A DNA stretch of 64,000 nt from Minwuia sp048007105 (lineage in GTDB: Bacteria > Pseudomonadota > Alphaproteobacteria > Minwuiales > Minwuiaceae): the NCBI RefSeq assembly GCF_048007105.1, contig NZ_CP180352.1:2790001-2854000 (forward strand), in the 5' to 3' direction. The notes under the pieces were generated by a model, which was given only the letters and a program-made list of their open reading frames with translations, made no database searches and was not told where the DNA came from. Shown here in pieces: positions 49,332 to 57,336 of the stretch. Every line of letters starts with the position of its first letter. Positions within the stretch are counted from its first letter, which is position 1. Made by a program: the position numbers and the translations under genes.

Positions 49332-50504
49332 ATGAAGATCAACGCGACGCCGTTCGCCATCGACGTCGACCAGACGGTGCTGGACGACCTCAAGGCGCGT
49401 CTGGAACGCACACGTTTTCCCAACGAGCCCGAGGGCGGCGGCTGGTTCTACGGCGCGGACCTGACCTATGTGCGCAAGCTGGTCGAGTACTGGCGTGCGG
49501 GCTACGACTGGCGGCGCTGGGAGGCCGAGATCAACCGCTGGTCCGGCTACATGGCGCATGTCGACGGCTTCGACATCCACTTCCTCTGCGAGCCGGGTTC
49601 CGGCAGCAATCCCGAGCCGCTGCTGGTTACCCATGGCTGGCCGGGATCGATCTTCGAGTTCCACTGGATCATCGAGCGGCTGGCGCATCCGGAACGCTTC
49701 GGAGGCGATGCGGAAGACGGCTTCACCGTTATCTGCCCGTCACTGCCCGGCTATGGCTGGTCCAGTGCGCCGGACAAGCCGATGCATCCGAAGCTGATCG
49801 CCGATCTCTGGGCGCGCTTCATGACCGAGGTTTTCGGCATCGAGAAGTTCTCGGCGCAGGGGGGCGACTGGGGTTCGATCGTCACCTCCTGGCTGGCGCA
49901 CCGGCATCCGGAGCGGCTGAACGCCATCCACCTCAACATGGTGCCGCTGCGGCCATATCTGGGCGACGGCGCTCCGCCGGTCTCCGACGACGAGCGGAAG
50001 TGGATCGGCGCCTTCAAGAAGCGGACGGCCCGCGCGATGGGCTACTTCCAGATTCAGGGGACCAAGCCGCAGACGCTGAACTACGGTCTTGCGGACAGCC
50101 CGGCCGGACTCGCGGCCTGGATCGTCGAGAAGTTCCAGTACCGCATGAAGGAGGGGCCCGGCGAGCTGTCGCTGCACTCGATGGACGAGCTGCTGACCAA
50201 CATCATGATCTACTGGGTCAACAACGCCCACAACTCGGCCAGCTGGATCTACACCTCGGTCACGCATGAGGGCGGTATGGAACTCGGGGTTCGGGACGAC
50301 GGGACGCCGGACCGGATCGAGGTGCCGACCGGCTTCTGCCTGTTCCCCTACGATCTGGTGCCGATCCCGCCCGAGAGCTGGCTGCACCGCGCCTACAATG
50401 TGAAGCACTTCACCGCCGAAGCCGACGGGGGGCATTTCGCGGCGCTGGAGAAGCCGGAAGAGCTGGCGGCCGATATTTTCAAGTTCTTCAAGGGCCTGCG
50501 ATGA
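49332..50504 (+). CDS. epoxide hydrolase with EHN N-terminal domain
   Basis: A 390-residue alpha/beta hydrolase starting at ATG 49332 behind GGGGGGAGG. The N-terminal EHN region covers about residues 1-110 (DVDQTVLDDLKARLERTRFP, RRWEAEINRW). HGWPGS (101-106) is the oxyanion motif, the nucleophile is Asp179 in QGGDWGS, and the histidine is in the late DGGHFAALEKPEEL. This is the microsomal/juvenile-hormone-type epoxide hydrolase layout. It opens an epoxide to a diol by way of an ester intermediate. Its stop overlaps the MaoC start by four bases, the first link in a five-gene operon. Confidence 0.9.
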   Translation: MKINATPFAIDVDQTVLDDLKARLERTRFPNEPEGGGWFYGADLTYVRKLVEYWRAGYDWRRWEAEINRWSGYMAHVDGFDIHFLCEPGSGSNPEPLLVTHGWPGSIFEFHWIIERLAHPERFGGDAEDGFTVICPSLPGYGWSSAPDKPMHPKLIADLWARFMTEVFGIEKFSAQGGDWGSIVTSWLAHRHPERLNAIHLNMVPLRPYLGDGAPPVSDDERKWIGAFKKRTARAMGYFQIQGTKPQTLNYGLADSPAGLAAWIVEKFQYRMKEGPGELSLHSMDELLTNIMIYWVNNAHNSASWIYTSVTHEGGMELGVRDDGTPDRIEVPTGFCLFPYDLVPIPPESWLHRAYNVKHFTAEADGGHFAALEKPEELAADIFKFFKGLR

Positions 50505-50971
50505 TCGAGACGCCGGAGGACCGGGCTCAGTACTATGAGAGCTACTCGGTAGGTCAGAAATTCTTCGGGCCGGGCGTGACCCTCACGGAAGCGGACATCA
50601 TCGATTTCGCCTTCCGCTACGATCCGCAATCGCATCACATCGACAAGGAAGCTGCCGAGCGGTCGATATATGGCGGTCTTATCGCCAGCGGCCTGCAGGT
50701 CCTCGTCACGTCGTTCCGCATGCTGATCCAGGGCGGTTTCGCCGGTTCGGCGTCTATGGGCGCCAATGGCCTGAAGGACCTTACCTGGCATGCGCCGGTG
50801 CGTCCGGACGATACGATCCGGGGCGAGGTCGAGGTGGTGGATATGCGCGAGAGTCAGTCGCGTCCGGGGATCGGGCTTGTGGCGATGCAGTGCCGCGTCT
50901 TCAACCAGCGCGACGAGGTCGTCTGTTCCTGGGGGGCGACCCAGTTCATCCGGAAACGGCCGGCCTCGTGA
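50501..50971 (+). CDS. MaoC family (R)-specific dehydratase/hydratase
   Basis: A 156-residue hot-dog fold protein. The hydratase-type catalytic pair Asp and His is visible in FRYDPQSHHIDKEAA, followed by YGGLIASGLQVLV, as in MaoC/PhaJ proteins. The N-terminal YYESYSVGQKF and the C-terminal strand CRVFNQRDEVVCSWGATQFI are also typical. Members hydrate enoyl-CoAs or act on related thioesters. Its start lies within the epoxide hydrolase stop (ATGA) and its own stop within the GTGA of the next gene, so it is strictly coupled on both sides. Confidence 0.88.
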   Translation: MIETPEDRAQYYESYSVGQKFFGPGVTLTEADIIDFAFRYDPQSHHIDKEAAERSIYGGLIASGLQVLVTSFRMLIQGGFAGSASMGANGLKDLTWHAPVRPDDTIRGEVEVVDMRESQSRPGIGLVAMQCRVFNQRDEVVCSWGATQFIRKRPAS

Positions 50972-52104
50972 TCATTCCCTGCCAGCGACACCTGTTCGAT
51001 CTTCCGGACGACCGCGCCTATCTGAACTGCGCCTACATGGGCCCGTTGATGCACGACGTGGTCGATGCCGTGGCAATGGGGGCCGCGCGGAAGGCGACGC
51101 CGTGGACCCTTTCGCCGGAAGATTTCTTCACCGAGACCATGAACGCGCGCAGCCTGTTCGCCCGGCTCTGCGGCGCGACCGCCAACGACATCGCCGTCGT
51201 GCCCGCTGCCAGCTACGGGCTTGCCGTCGCCCAGCGGAACATCCCGGTGGGCGAAGGCCAGCGCATCATCGTGCTGAAGGACCAGTTCCCCTCCAACGTC
51301 TATGGCTGGCGGGAACTCGCCGCCGCCAATGGCGCCGAGGTCGTGACGCTGGAACGCGGTCAGGACGGCGACTGGACGCGCGTCATTCTCGACGCCATCG
51401 ACGAGCGGACAGCGCTGGCGGCGCTGGCGCAGAACCACTGGACCGACGGCAGCCTCATCGATCTGGAGCGGGTGGGCGCACAACTGCGGGATGCGGGCGC
51501 AGCGCTGGTGCTCGATCTGACCCAGTCCCTCGGGGCCATGCCCTTCGATGTGAAGACGGTGAAGCCCGATTTCATGGTGGCGGCCTGCTACAAGTGGCTG
51601 CTCGGCCCCTACACGATCGGCTTTCTCTACGCCGATCCGAAATGGCATGGCGGCGAACCGATCGAGCAGAGCTGGATGATCCGTTCCAATGCCGAGGATT
51701 TCGCCGGGCTGGTCAATTACGTCGACGGTTTCCGTCCCGGCGCCCACCGCTTCGACATGGGGGAGTTCTCCAACTTCGCGCTGATGCCGGGCGCCATCGC
51801 GGCGATGGAGAAGCTGCTGGAGTGGACGCCGGAGGCCATTGCCGAGACGCTGGGCAACCGGACGCGTGATATTGCCGAAAGGGCCGCGCGCCTCGGGTTG
51901 AGATCGCCGCCGGATGGCGCGCGGGCGCCGCACTTCCTGGGGCTGAGCTTTCCCGAGGCCATGCCGCCGGACCTTGTCGGCACGCTGGCGGCGCGCAATG
52001 TCCATGTCAGCGTCCGCGGACAGTCCATGCGGGTGACGCCGCATCTCTATAACAATGACGATGATGTCGCCCGGCTGATGGATGCGCTGGGCGCGGTACT
52101 CTGA
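50968..52104 (+). CDS. class V aminotransferase-fold PLP-dependent enzyme
   Basis: A 378-residue PLP enzyme starting with GTG 50968, which overlaps the MaoC stop as GTGA. Fold type I residues are visible: Asp183 in LVLDLTQSLGAMP contacts the pyridine nitrogen, and Lys209 in AACYKWLLGP is the Schiff-base lysine. The N-terminus has the LNCAYMGPLM segment common to this family. Members include cysteine desulfurase/selenocysteine lyase-like and isopenicillin-N-epimerase-like enzymes, so the reaction could be transamination, desulfuration or epimerisation. No FeS-assembly genes are near, so a housekeeping NifS role is unlikely. Confidence 0.87.
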   Translation: MIIPCQRHLFDLPDDRAYLNCAYMGPLMHDVVDAVAMGAARKATPWTLSPEDFFTETMNARSLFARLCGATANDIAVVPAASYGLAVAQRNIPVGEGQRIIVLKDQFPSNVYGWRELAAANGAEVVTLERGQDGDWTRVILDAIDERTALAALAQNHWTDGSLIDLERVGAQLRDAGAALVLDLTQSLGAMPFDVKTVKPDFMVAACYKWLLGPYTIGFLYADPKWHGGEPIEQSWMIRSNAEDFAGLVNYVDGFRPGAHRFDMGEFSNFALMPGAIAAMEKLLEWTPEAIAETLGNRTRDIAERAARLGLRSPPDGARAPHFLGLSFPEAMPPDLVGTLAARNVHVSVRGQSMRVTPHLYNNDDDVARLMDALGAVL

Positions 52105-52117
52105 GGGGGAAATTCGA

Positions 52118-53104
52118 ATGGAATATGTGCGTCTCGGCCAGACCGGCCTGAAAGTCAGCCGCCTTTGCCTCGGCTGCATGACCTATGGCGATCCCGACCG
52201 CGGGCACCATTCCTGGGTGCTGCGCGAGGCAGATTCGAAGCCCTTCTTCCGGGAAGCCTGGGAGGCCGGGATCAACTTCTTCGACACCGCCGACATGTAC
52301 TCGATCGGCGCCTCGGAAGAAGTCACCGGCCGGGCACTGAAGGAACTGGCGCCGCGCGATCAGGTCGTGATCGCGACCAAGGTCTTCAATCCGATGTCGG
52401 ATGCGCCGAACGACCGCGGTCTGTCCCGGAAGCACATCATGGCGGGTATCGACGACAGTCTGCGCCGTCTCGATACGGACTATGTCGATCTCTACCAGAT
52501 CCACCGCTTCGACTACGACACGCCCATCGAGGAGACGATGGAGGCTCTGCATGACTGTGTGAAGGCCGGCAAGGTCCGCTATATCGGCGCGTCGTCGATG
52601 TGGGCGCGGCAGTTCATTGAGATGCAGCACGTCGCCGATCTGAACGGCTGGACCCGCTTCGTCTCGATGCAGAACTTCTACAACGCCGCGTACCGCGAGG
52701 AAGAACGCGAGGTCATCCCGTATTGCGAGGACAACGGGATCGGCCTGATCCCCTGGAGCCCGATGGCCCGCGGGTTCCTGACCCGGCGGCCGGAAGGCAA
52801 GTCCTTCGGCAGCACAGAGCGCGCAAAGTCCGACCCCGTGGCGGCGCGGGTGTTCGGCCGGGACGCCGATTTCGATGTCGCCAATGCCGTCTGCGACGTC
52901 GCCGATGCGATGGGTGTGCCGCCGGCGCAGGTGGCGCTGGCCTGGGTGCTGAAGAACCCTGCGATCACCGCTCCGATCATCGGCGCCTCGAAGGACGGGC
53001 ACCTCAAGGACGCGCTTGCCGCAATGTCTGTCGAGCTGTCTGCCGAGGACTGCAAGAAGATCGAGGACGCCTACCAGCCGCAATGGCCGAAGGGTCACCG
53101 CTGA
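52118..53104 (+). CDS. aldo/keto reductase
   Basis: A 328-residue TIM-barrel oxidoreductase starting at ATG 52118 behind TGAGGGGGA. The catalytic tetrad is complete: Asp and Tyr in FFDTADMYSIGASE, Lys in VVIATKVFNPM, His in YQIHRFDYDTP. SMQNFYNAAYREEEREV and APIIGASK complete the NADPH-binding pattern. It reduces a carbonyl or oxidises an alcohol with NADP(H). It is the fourth gene of the operon and its end overlaps the nitrilase-family gene by 22 bases. Confidence 0.92.
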   Translation: MEYVRLGQTGLKVSRLCLGCMTYGDPDRGHHSWVLREADSKPFFREAWEAGINFFDTADMYSIGASEEVTGRALKELAPRDQVVIATKVFNPMSDAPNDRGLSRKHIMAGIDDSLRRLDTDYVDLYQIHRFDYDTPIEETMEALHDCVKAGKVRYIGASSMWARQFIEMQHVADLNGWTRFVSMQNFYNAAYREEEREVIPYCEDNGIGLIPWSPMARGFLTRRPEGKSFGSTERAKSDPVAARVFGRDADFDVANAVCDVADAMGVPPAQVALAWVLKNPAITAPIIGASKDGHLKDALAAMSVELSAEDCKKIEDAYQPQWPKGHR

Positions 53105-53871
53105 TCCGCGCGGGTGTCTTCCAGAGCGCCGGCGATCTCGGCGATCCGGCCGCCCGGTTCGCCGCGCTGGAAGCGGCGTTGCAGGGCGCCGAACTCGATC
53201 TGCTGCTCTGCCCGGAGCTGTTCCTGTCCGGATACAATGCCGGACAGGCGATCCGGGACCGGGCCGAACCCGTCAACGGTCCTTTCGCGGCGCGGGTATC
53301 GGGGCTGGCCCGGCGGACCGGCACGGCCATCGCCTATGGCTTCCCCGAACCGGGTCCGTCCGGCATCTACAATGCAGCGGCCTGTTTCGGGCCGGACGGG
53401 ACCTTGCTGGCGCATCGCCGCAAACGGGTGCTGCCACCCGGCTTCGAGGTGGAGATGTTCGTCCCCGGCGACAGTCCGCTGACCATGTTCGAGATGGCCG
53501 GCGCGAAGGTCGCGCTGGTGATCTGCTACGAGATCGAGTTCCCCGAGAGCGCCCGCGCCGCGGCAAGGGCTGGGGCGGACATCCTGCTTGTGCCGACGGC
53601 GATCTCGACCACCTGGCCGCTGGTGCCGGAGAAACTCGTTCCGTCGCGAGCCTTCGAGAACGGCCTCTGGCTCCTCTACGCCAACCATGCCGGCCACGAG
53701 AACGGCATCGACTATGCCGGACAGAGCTGCATCGTTGCGCCCTTCGGCGAGGTGGTTGCACGTGCTGCGGTCGACTCCGAACTGATCATGGCCGGCATCG
53801 ATCATTCGGAAGTCGAACGGGCGCGCGAACGGCTGCCGTTCCTCAAGGATCTCCCGCAGCTCGGCTTCTAG
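53083..53871 (+). CDS. carbon-nitrogen hydrolase (nitrilase superfamily)
   Basis: A 262-residue amidase-type protein starting at ATG 53083, inside the end of the aldo/keto reductase gene. The catalytic triad is Glu45 (LCPELFLSGY), Lys114 (HRRKRVLPPG) and Cys148 (VICYEIEFPE). The CYEIEFPE form is typical of aliphatic or R-stereoselective amidases and N-carbamoyl hydrolases rather than nitrile-cleaving enzymes. It likely releases ammonia or an amine from an amide. Last gene of the operon; its stop overlaps the stop of the convergent receiver-MBL gene by four bases. Confidence 0.9.
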   Translation: MAEGSPLIRAGVFQSAGDLGDPAARFAALEAALQGAELDLLLCPELFLSGYNAGQAIRDRAEPVNGPFAARVSGLARRTGTAIAYGFPEPGPSGIYNAAACFGPDGTLLAHRRKRVLPPGFEVEMFVPGDSPLTMFEMAGAKVALVICYEIEFPESARAAARAGADILLVPTAISTTWPLVPEKLVPSRAFENGLWLLYANHAGHENGIDYAGQSCIVAPFGEVVARAAVDSELIMAGIDHSEVERARERLPFLKDLPQLGF

Positions 53872-55094
53872 ACCATCACCGTCTCGGCCTCAGCTGGACA
53901 GTAGCAGGGCACGTCCGCGCCGCGCTTCTCGATCATCATCCTCGCGATGGCGTGCTTGGCGTCGATGGCGTCGTCGTCCTGGTCCGGGTCGTGGTGGAAC
54001 AGGTAGAGGCCCTTCACCTCGCCACGGCAGGCGAGTTCGACCACCTGGCTCAGGCAGGAATGGCCCCAGCCGACCTTCGAGCGGTATTCCTCGTCGGTGT
54101 AGGTCGTGTCCGTGATCAGCATCTCGGTGCCGCGGACGAAGTCGGCGAGCTGATCCATGTAGCCCGGCGAATGGTAGTCGGAATCGGGCAGGAACATCTC
54201 GTTGTCGGTGATGTAGCAGACCGACCTTCCGCCATAGTCGACGCGGTAGCCGAGGCAGTAGCCGGGGTGCGACAGCAGCATCGTCTTCACCTGCAGCCCG
54301 CCGACGTCATAGGTGCCCTCGCGCAGGTCGCGGTAGGTCACCCGCGCGCCGAATTCCCGAACGGTGATCGGGAAGTAGGCGCCGCTCATCTGTTCGGAGA
54401 CCAGCTTCTCGATGCCCAGCGAGCCATGCATCGGCCCCAGCACCTCGTAGTCGTTGCCGGGGATGAACAGCGGCGCGAAGAAGGGCAGGGCGTTGATGTG
54501 GTCCCAGTGCGGATGGGAAATGAAGATCTTGCCCTCGGTGCGGGTCTTGCCGCTCGCGAGCAGATTGGAGCCGACCTCCCTGATCCCGCTGCCGGCGTCG
54601 AAGATGAAGAACTGCCCGCGCGGGAACGAAAGCGTCACGCAGGACGTGTTGCCGCCATAGCGCAGCGTGTTGGGTCCCGGCTTCGGCAGCGTGCCGCGCA
54701 CGCCCCAGAACTTCACCTCGACCCGGTCGCCCAGTATGCGGTCGACGGTCGACAGGAAGCTCTCCGCCTTGATCGGCTTCAGGATGTAGGCGTCGGCGCC
54801 GAGTTCCATGGCGCGGGCGCGGTCGTATTCGAATGCCTTGCCCGAGAAGACGAAGATCTTCATCTCGTCGAAGGACGGGTCCTCGCGCAGCTTCTGCGTG
54901 AGTTCCATGCCGTCCATGTCCGGCATCATGACATCGGTCAGAACGGCGTCGGGCCGCTCGGACCGGATCGCCTCGAGACCCTGGATGCTGGAATTGTGAA
55001 CATCGACCTTGTGCCCCGCCTTCTGCAGGACGGCCTTTGCATGGCCCGCCGTCAGACGGTCGTCGTCGATGATGATGAACCGCTTCGGCTCCAA
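53868..55094 (-). CDS. response regulator receiver fused to a metallo-beta-lactamase-fold hydrolase
   Basis: A 408-residue two-domain protein, start TTG 55092-55094 behind GGGGGTGA. The receiver domain (1-120) has the acidic pair in IIIDDDRL, phosphoacceptor Asp54 (LTDVMMPDMDG) and Lys106 (ILKPIK). The second domain (about 125-400) begins VEVKFWGVRGTLPKPGP and has the metal motif HPHWDH (194-199), an Asp in CYITDNEMF and a late HHDPDQ. The lactamase part is like the cyclic-nucleotide phosphodiesterase or RNase Z-like hydrolases that share the FWGVRG start. Phosphorylation probably switches hydrolysis of a small signal or metabolite. No kinase is adjacent; the orphan kinase at 17926 is the only one in the window. 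Confidence 0.88.
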   Translation of the reverse strand: MEPKRFIIIDDDRLTAGHAKAVLQKAGHKVDVHNSSIQGLEAIRSERPDAVLTDVMMPDMDGMELTQKLREDPSFDEMKIFVFSGKAFEYDRARAMELGADAYILKPIKAESFLSTVDRILGDRVEVKFWGVRGTLPKPGPNTLRYGGNTSCVTLSFPRGQFFIFDAGSGIREVGSNLLASGKTRTEGKIFISHPHWDHINALPFFAPLFIPGNDYEVLGPMHGSLGIEKLVSEQMSGAYFPITVREFGARVTYRDLREGTYDVGGLQVKTMLLSHPGYCLGYRVDYGGRSVCYITDNEMFLPDSDYHSPGYMDQLADFVRGTEMLITDTTYTDEEYRSKVGWGHSCLSQVVELACRGEVKGLYLFHHDPDQDDDAIDAKHAIARMMIEKRGADVPCYCPAEAETVMV

Positions 55095-55191
55095 GCGTCA
55101 CCCCCTGCTCAGCCTTGGCCGCCCTCCCGGCCAGGGTCCGGGCAAAATGGCCGAAAAACCCGGTCGATGCAATTTTCGTGGCGGTAACTGG

Positions 55192-55920
55192 TTAACGCGC
55201 AAAGACCTTCTGCAGAAGGGCGGTTGTGCGCTCTGCCGGATTGTTGCGGATCGCGGCCTCTTCCTGCGCCAGATAGTGGAAGATGCCGTCCAGCCCCAGG
55301 TCGAGAACATGCTCTGTCAGATCGGCCTTCAGGTCCGGCATCAGCGGGACTTTCGAGAACTCGCCGACGGTCTGCTCGTAGGTCTGGATGGCGCCGACAT
55401 CGGCGAGGCTGCTGTCGACGACGGGGCGCATCTCCGACTTCAGGCCAGGGGTCATCTGGCGGCGGAAATACTGCGTTGCCGCGTCGTCCGGACCGTTGAA
55501 GATGTCCATGACATCCTGAAGGGTCATGGCCTCGATGGCGTCGAGGAAGAGCGGTTTGGCCTTGGCGGAGGCGACCTCGGCGGCGCTGTTGAGGCGGTCC
55601 TCAAGCACGTCCAGCTCGTTCGACATGCCGAGCCGCTTCAGGATCGACTGCGCCTTCCTGAGATTGTCAGGCAGTGGGATGTGGATTGCCGGGTCGCCGT
55701 CGAAGCCGCCGGCTGCGCTGACCTGCTCGACCACACGGCCCGAACCGACGCTTAGGGCCTCCTTCAGCCCAGCGCCGATCTCGGCCTGCGACAGGCCGGA
55801 GGAACTCGAGCCGCCTGTGACGCCGCCGAGCAGGTTCTTTGCCTTGCCGAAGAGGTTGTCGGCCAAAGCCGGTGGGGCGGCAAAAAGTGCTGCCGCGAGG
55901 AACAGATGGATGAAGCGCAT
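55192..55920 (-). CDS. DUF4197 family periplasmic protein
   Basis: A 242-residue secreted protein with signal peptide FIHLFLAAALFAAPPALA. The mature part is helical: LSQAEIGAGLKEALSVGSGRVVEQVS, IPLPDNLRKAQSILKRLGMS, DIFNGPDDAATQYFRRQMTPGL and a C-terminal LDGIFHYLAQEEAAIRNNPAERTT. This order of conserved blocks is that of the DUF4197 family, of unknown function. It is 97 bases downstream (in reading sense, upstream) of the receiver-MBL gene on the same strand. Confidence 0.88.
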   Translation of the reverse strand: MRFIHLFLAAALFAAPPALADNLFGKAKNLLGGVTGGSSSSGLSQAEIGAGLKEALSVGSGRVVEQVSAAGGFDGDPAIHIPLPDNLRKAQSILKRLGMSNELDVLEDRLNSAAEVASAKAKPLFLDAIEAMTLQDVMDIFNGPDDAATQYFRRQMTPGLKSEMRPVVDSSLADVGAIQTYEQTVGEFSKVPLMPDLKADLTEHVLDLGLDGIFHYLAQEEAAIRNNPAERTTALLQKVFAR

Positions 55921-56365
55921 CGTCGGTCTCCGTTTTCAACACCCGGAGAGCGATGGTCGCAGAGCTTGGGGGGAAGGGAAAGCCAGAGGACCGCGGCGAC
56001 CGATCCGGCCTGGATTTGGGGGGTCGGGGATCCTGTCCACCGAACCGGCCGCCGGGAGCCTCATGGCTGATCTGGATACCGCAAGCATCAGGCCAGATTG
56101 GGGCCATCCCGGCCTGTCTGGTGGGTGGAAAAACGCTGATTCGATGCGTAACGCGTTGAAAAGCCGAAATTTAAATTCGTCCGGCGTTCCCGTTTGGCGG
56201 CCAAGATTGCGTGAGCGGCATCACATTACCCGTTCCGCGAGCCGATTTCCCCTGCGGAAGCTCTACCGGGTATGGTCGCGCGTGTGGCGAAACAGGAAGG
56301 CGTCTGTCCCATTTACTGGTGCAATTTGCGACCCGGTTGGTTAACCGAATGGAACTTTCGCGAAA
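55921..56365. other. 445-base gap with no supported gene
   Basis: Between the DUF4197 and sspB genes, both minus strand. It contains an AT-rich palindrome AATTTAAATT (56168-56177) and a hairpin CGGTT-GGTT-AACCG (56334-56347) just past the sspB stop, without a T-run. Short reading frames here have no family pattern. No tRNA or known riboswitch was recognised. The left part should contain the promoter of the DUF4197 gene. Confidence 0.4.
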
Positions 56366-56866
56366 TCAGCTTTTCTTGCGGAACGCGTCGAGCGAGACGA
56401 CTTCGCCGGTGGTGTCGGATTCCGCCGCTGCCTCCGCTTCGCCCCGTTCCTCGGCGTCGTCCTGGCTGGTCGGGGCGGGCTCCGGAAAGGACCCGTTATC
56501 TCCCTCGACAGGAAGGGCGGCCATGCCCGCCGGCTGGAACTGCAGACCGAACTGAACGCTGGGATCCGCAAAGGACGTGATCGCATCATAGGGCACGCGG
56601 ATACGCGTCGGCAGCTTGTTGAAGCTCAGCGATACCTCGAAGGCCTCGTCGCCGACTTCCATGTCCCAGAACTGGTGCTGCAGCACGATGGTGATGTCAT
56701 TTGGATACCGTTCCAGCAGGTGATCGGGCAGTTCGACCCCTGCGAATCGGGTCAGGAAAGTGACATAGAAGTGGTGGTTGCCCTGCAGGCCGTCCGTGGA
56801 CGCCTTCTCCATGGCGGCACGGACCACGCCCTTCAGCGCGTTCTCCACCATCTGCGAATAATCCAT
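56366..56866 (-). CDS. sspB: SspB family ClpXP adaptor (alpha type)
   Basis: A 166-residue protein starting MDYSQMVENALKGVVRAAMEKA. The SspB fold is seen in HHFYVTFLTRFAGVELPDHLLERYPNDITIVLQHQFW, read in parts from residue 30, and in FEVSLSFNKLPTRIRVPYDAITSFADPSVQFGLQF. A long acidic linker (about 120-155) and a short basic C-terminal tail VVSLDAFRKKS follow; the tail is the ClpX-docking module. SspB delivers SsrA-tagged proteins to ClpXP. The tmRNA gene lies directly upstream on the same strand, with about 60 bases between them. Confidence 0.93.
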   Translation of the reverse strand: MDYSQMVENALKGVVRAAMEKASTDGLQGNHHFYVTFLTRFAGVELPDHLLERYPNDITIVLQHQFWDMEVGDEAFEVSLSFNKLPTRIRVPYDAITSFADPSVQFGLQFQPAGMAALPVEGDNGSFPEPAPTSQDDAEERGEAEAAAESDTTGEVVSLDAFRKKS

Positions 56867-56924
56867 GCCACCTCCTGGCGCCCGGACCGCCCGGGCGTCG
56901 CTTCATCGTCCGGCCACCGGTTCG

Positions 56925-57228
56925 GCAGCGGCCGCAAATCAGTGGGGGGCTTCTGTTGCCCGGCGCCCCCCGGGCCGCGCTTACCTGGCTATATTAGGCA
57001 GCGAGCGCCATTTCGTTGTCGTTGGCACTTGTGAAAATGGTCCGATATCGGCGGTACCATGCCGAGCGAAAACTACATCTTTACCACGCGCGTCGATCCT
57101 GTTTCGCCCCCGTCAGCTGCCGACCGGCGAACATGCCGGAAGATTTGGTGGAGGCGCCGGGTACTGCCCCCGGGTCCGCTACGCTTATTCCATGAAGCGT
57201 TTATCGCCATAGTCGGTTACCCGACGCC
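56925..57228 (-). ncRNA. ssrA: tmRNA, circularly permuted two-piece form
   Basis: On the minus strand the acceptor piece comes first and ends with CGCCTCC-ACCA at 57156-57146; the coding piece begins with GGGGGCG at 57111, whose seven bases pair with CGCCTCC (one G-U). A spacer of 34 bases (57145-57112) is removed in processing. The coding 5' end continues GAAACAGGATCGACG, the conserved tmRNA start. The tag frame runs 57027 to 56998 as ANDNEMALAA (the first Ala of the full tag comes from the charged RNA), followed by TAA. Beyond it is a classical pseudoknot (56975-56944). Hairpins GTCGG-GTAA-CCGAC and ACGCTT-N8-AAGCGT shape the acceptor 5' half. Outer ends are approximate. The two-piece order is specific to alphaproteobacteria and a few other lineages. 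Confidence 0.93.
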
Positions 57229-57233
57229 GCAAC

Positions 57234-57239
57234 ATATAG
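57234..57239 (-). promoter_or_regulatory. possible -10 element of ssrA
   Basis: CTATAT on the minus strand lies about nine bases before the predicted 5' end of the acceptor piece near 57225, the right place for a -10 box. The -35 region upstream (near TGGAAA) is a weak match. Support is from position only. Confidence 0.3.
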
Positions 57240-57336
57240 GCTGTTTGCGGCCCGATTTCCACCGTGGGCGATGTGGCGGCCACGCGGTGCGTCGAATCGC
57301 ATAAGATGTGCGGCCACCCAGTCCACGGAGAGCCGG

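Noticed and set aside
56334..56347. CGGTT-GGTT-AACCG hairpin after sspB as a terminator
   Set aside because: Short stem without a following T-run on the minus strand; could be chance.
57059..57304. Plus-strand reading frame across the ssrA region
   Set aside because: It lies over the tmRNA gene, which explains the sequence fully; the frame has no protein-like pattern.
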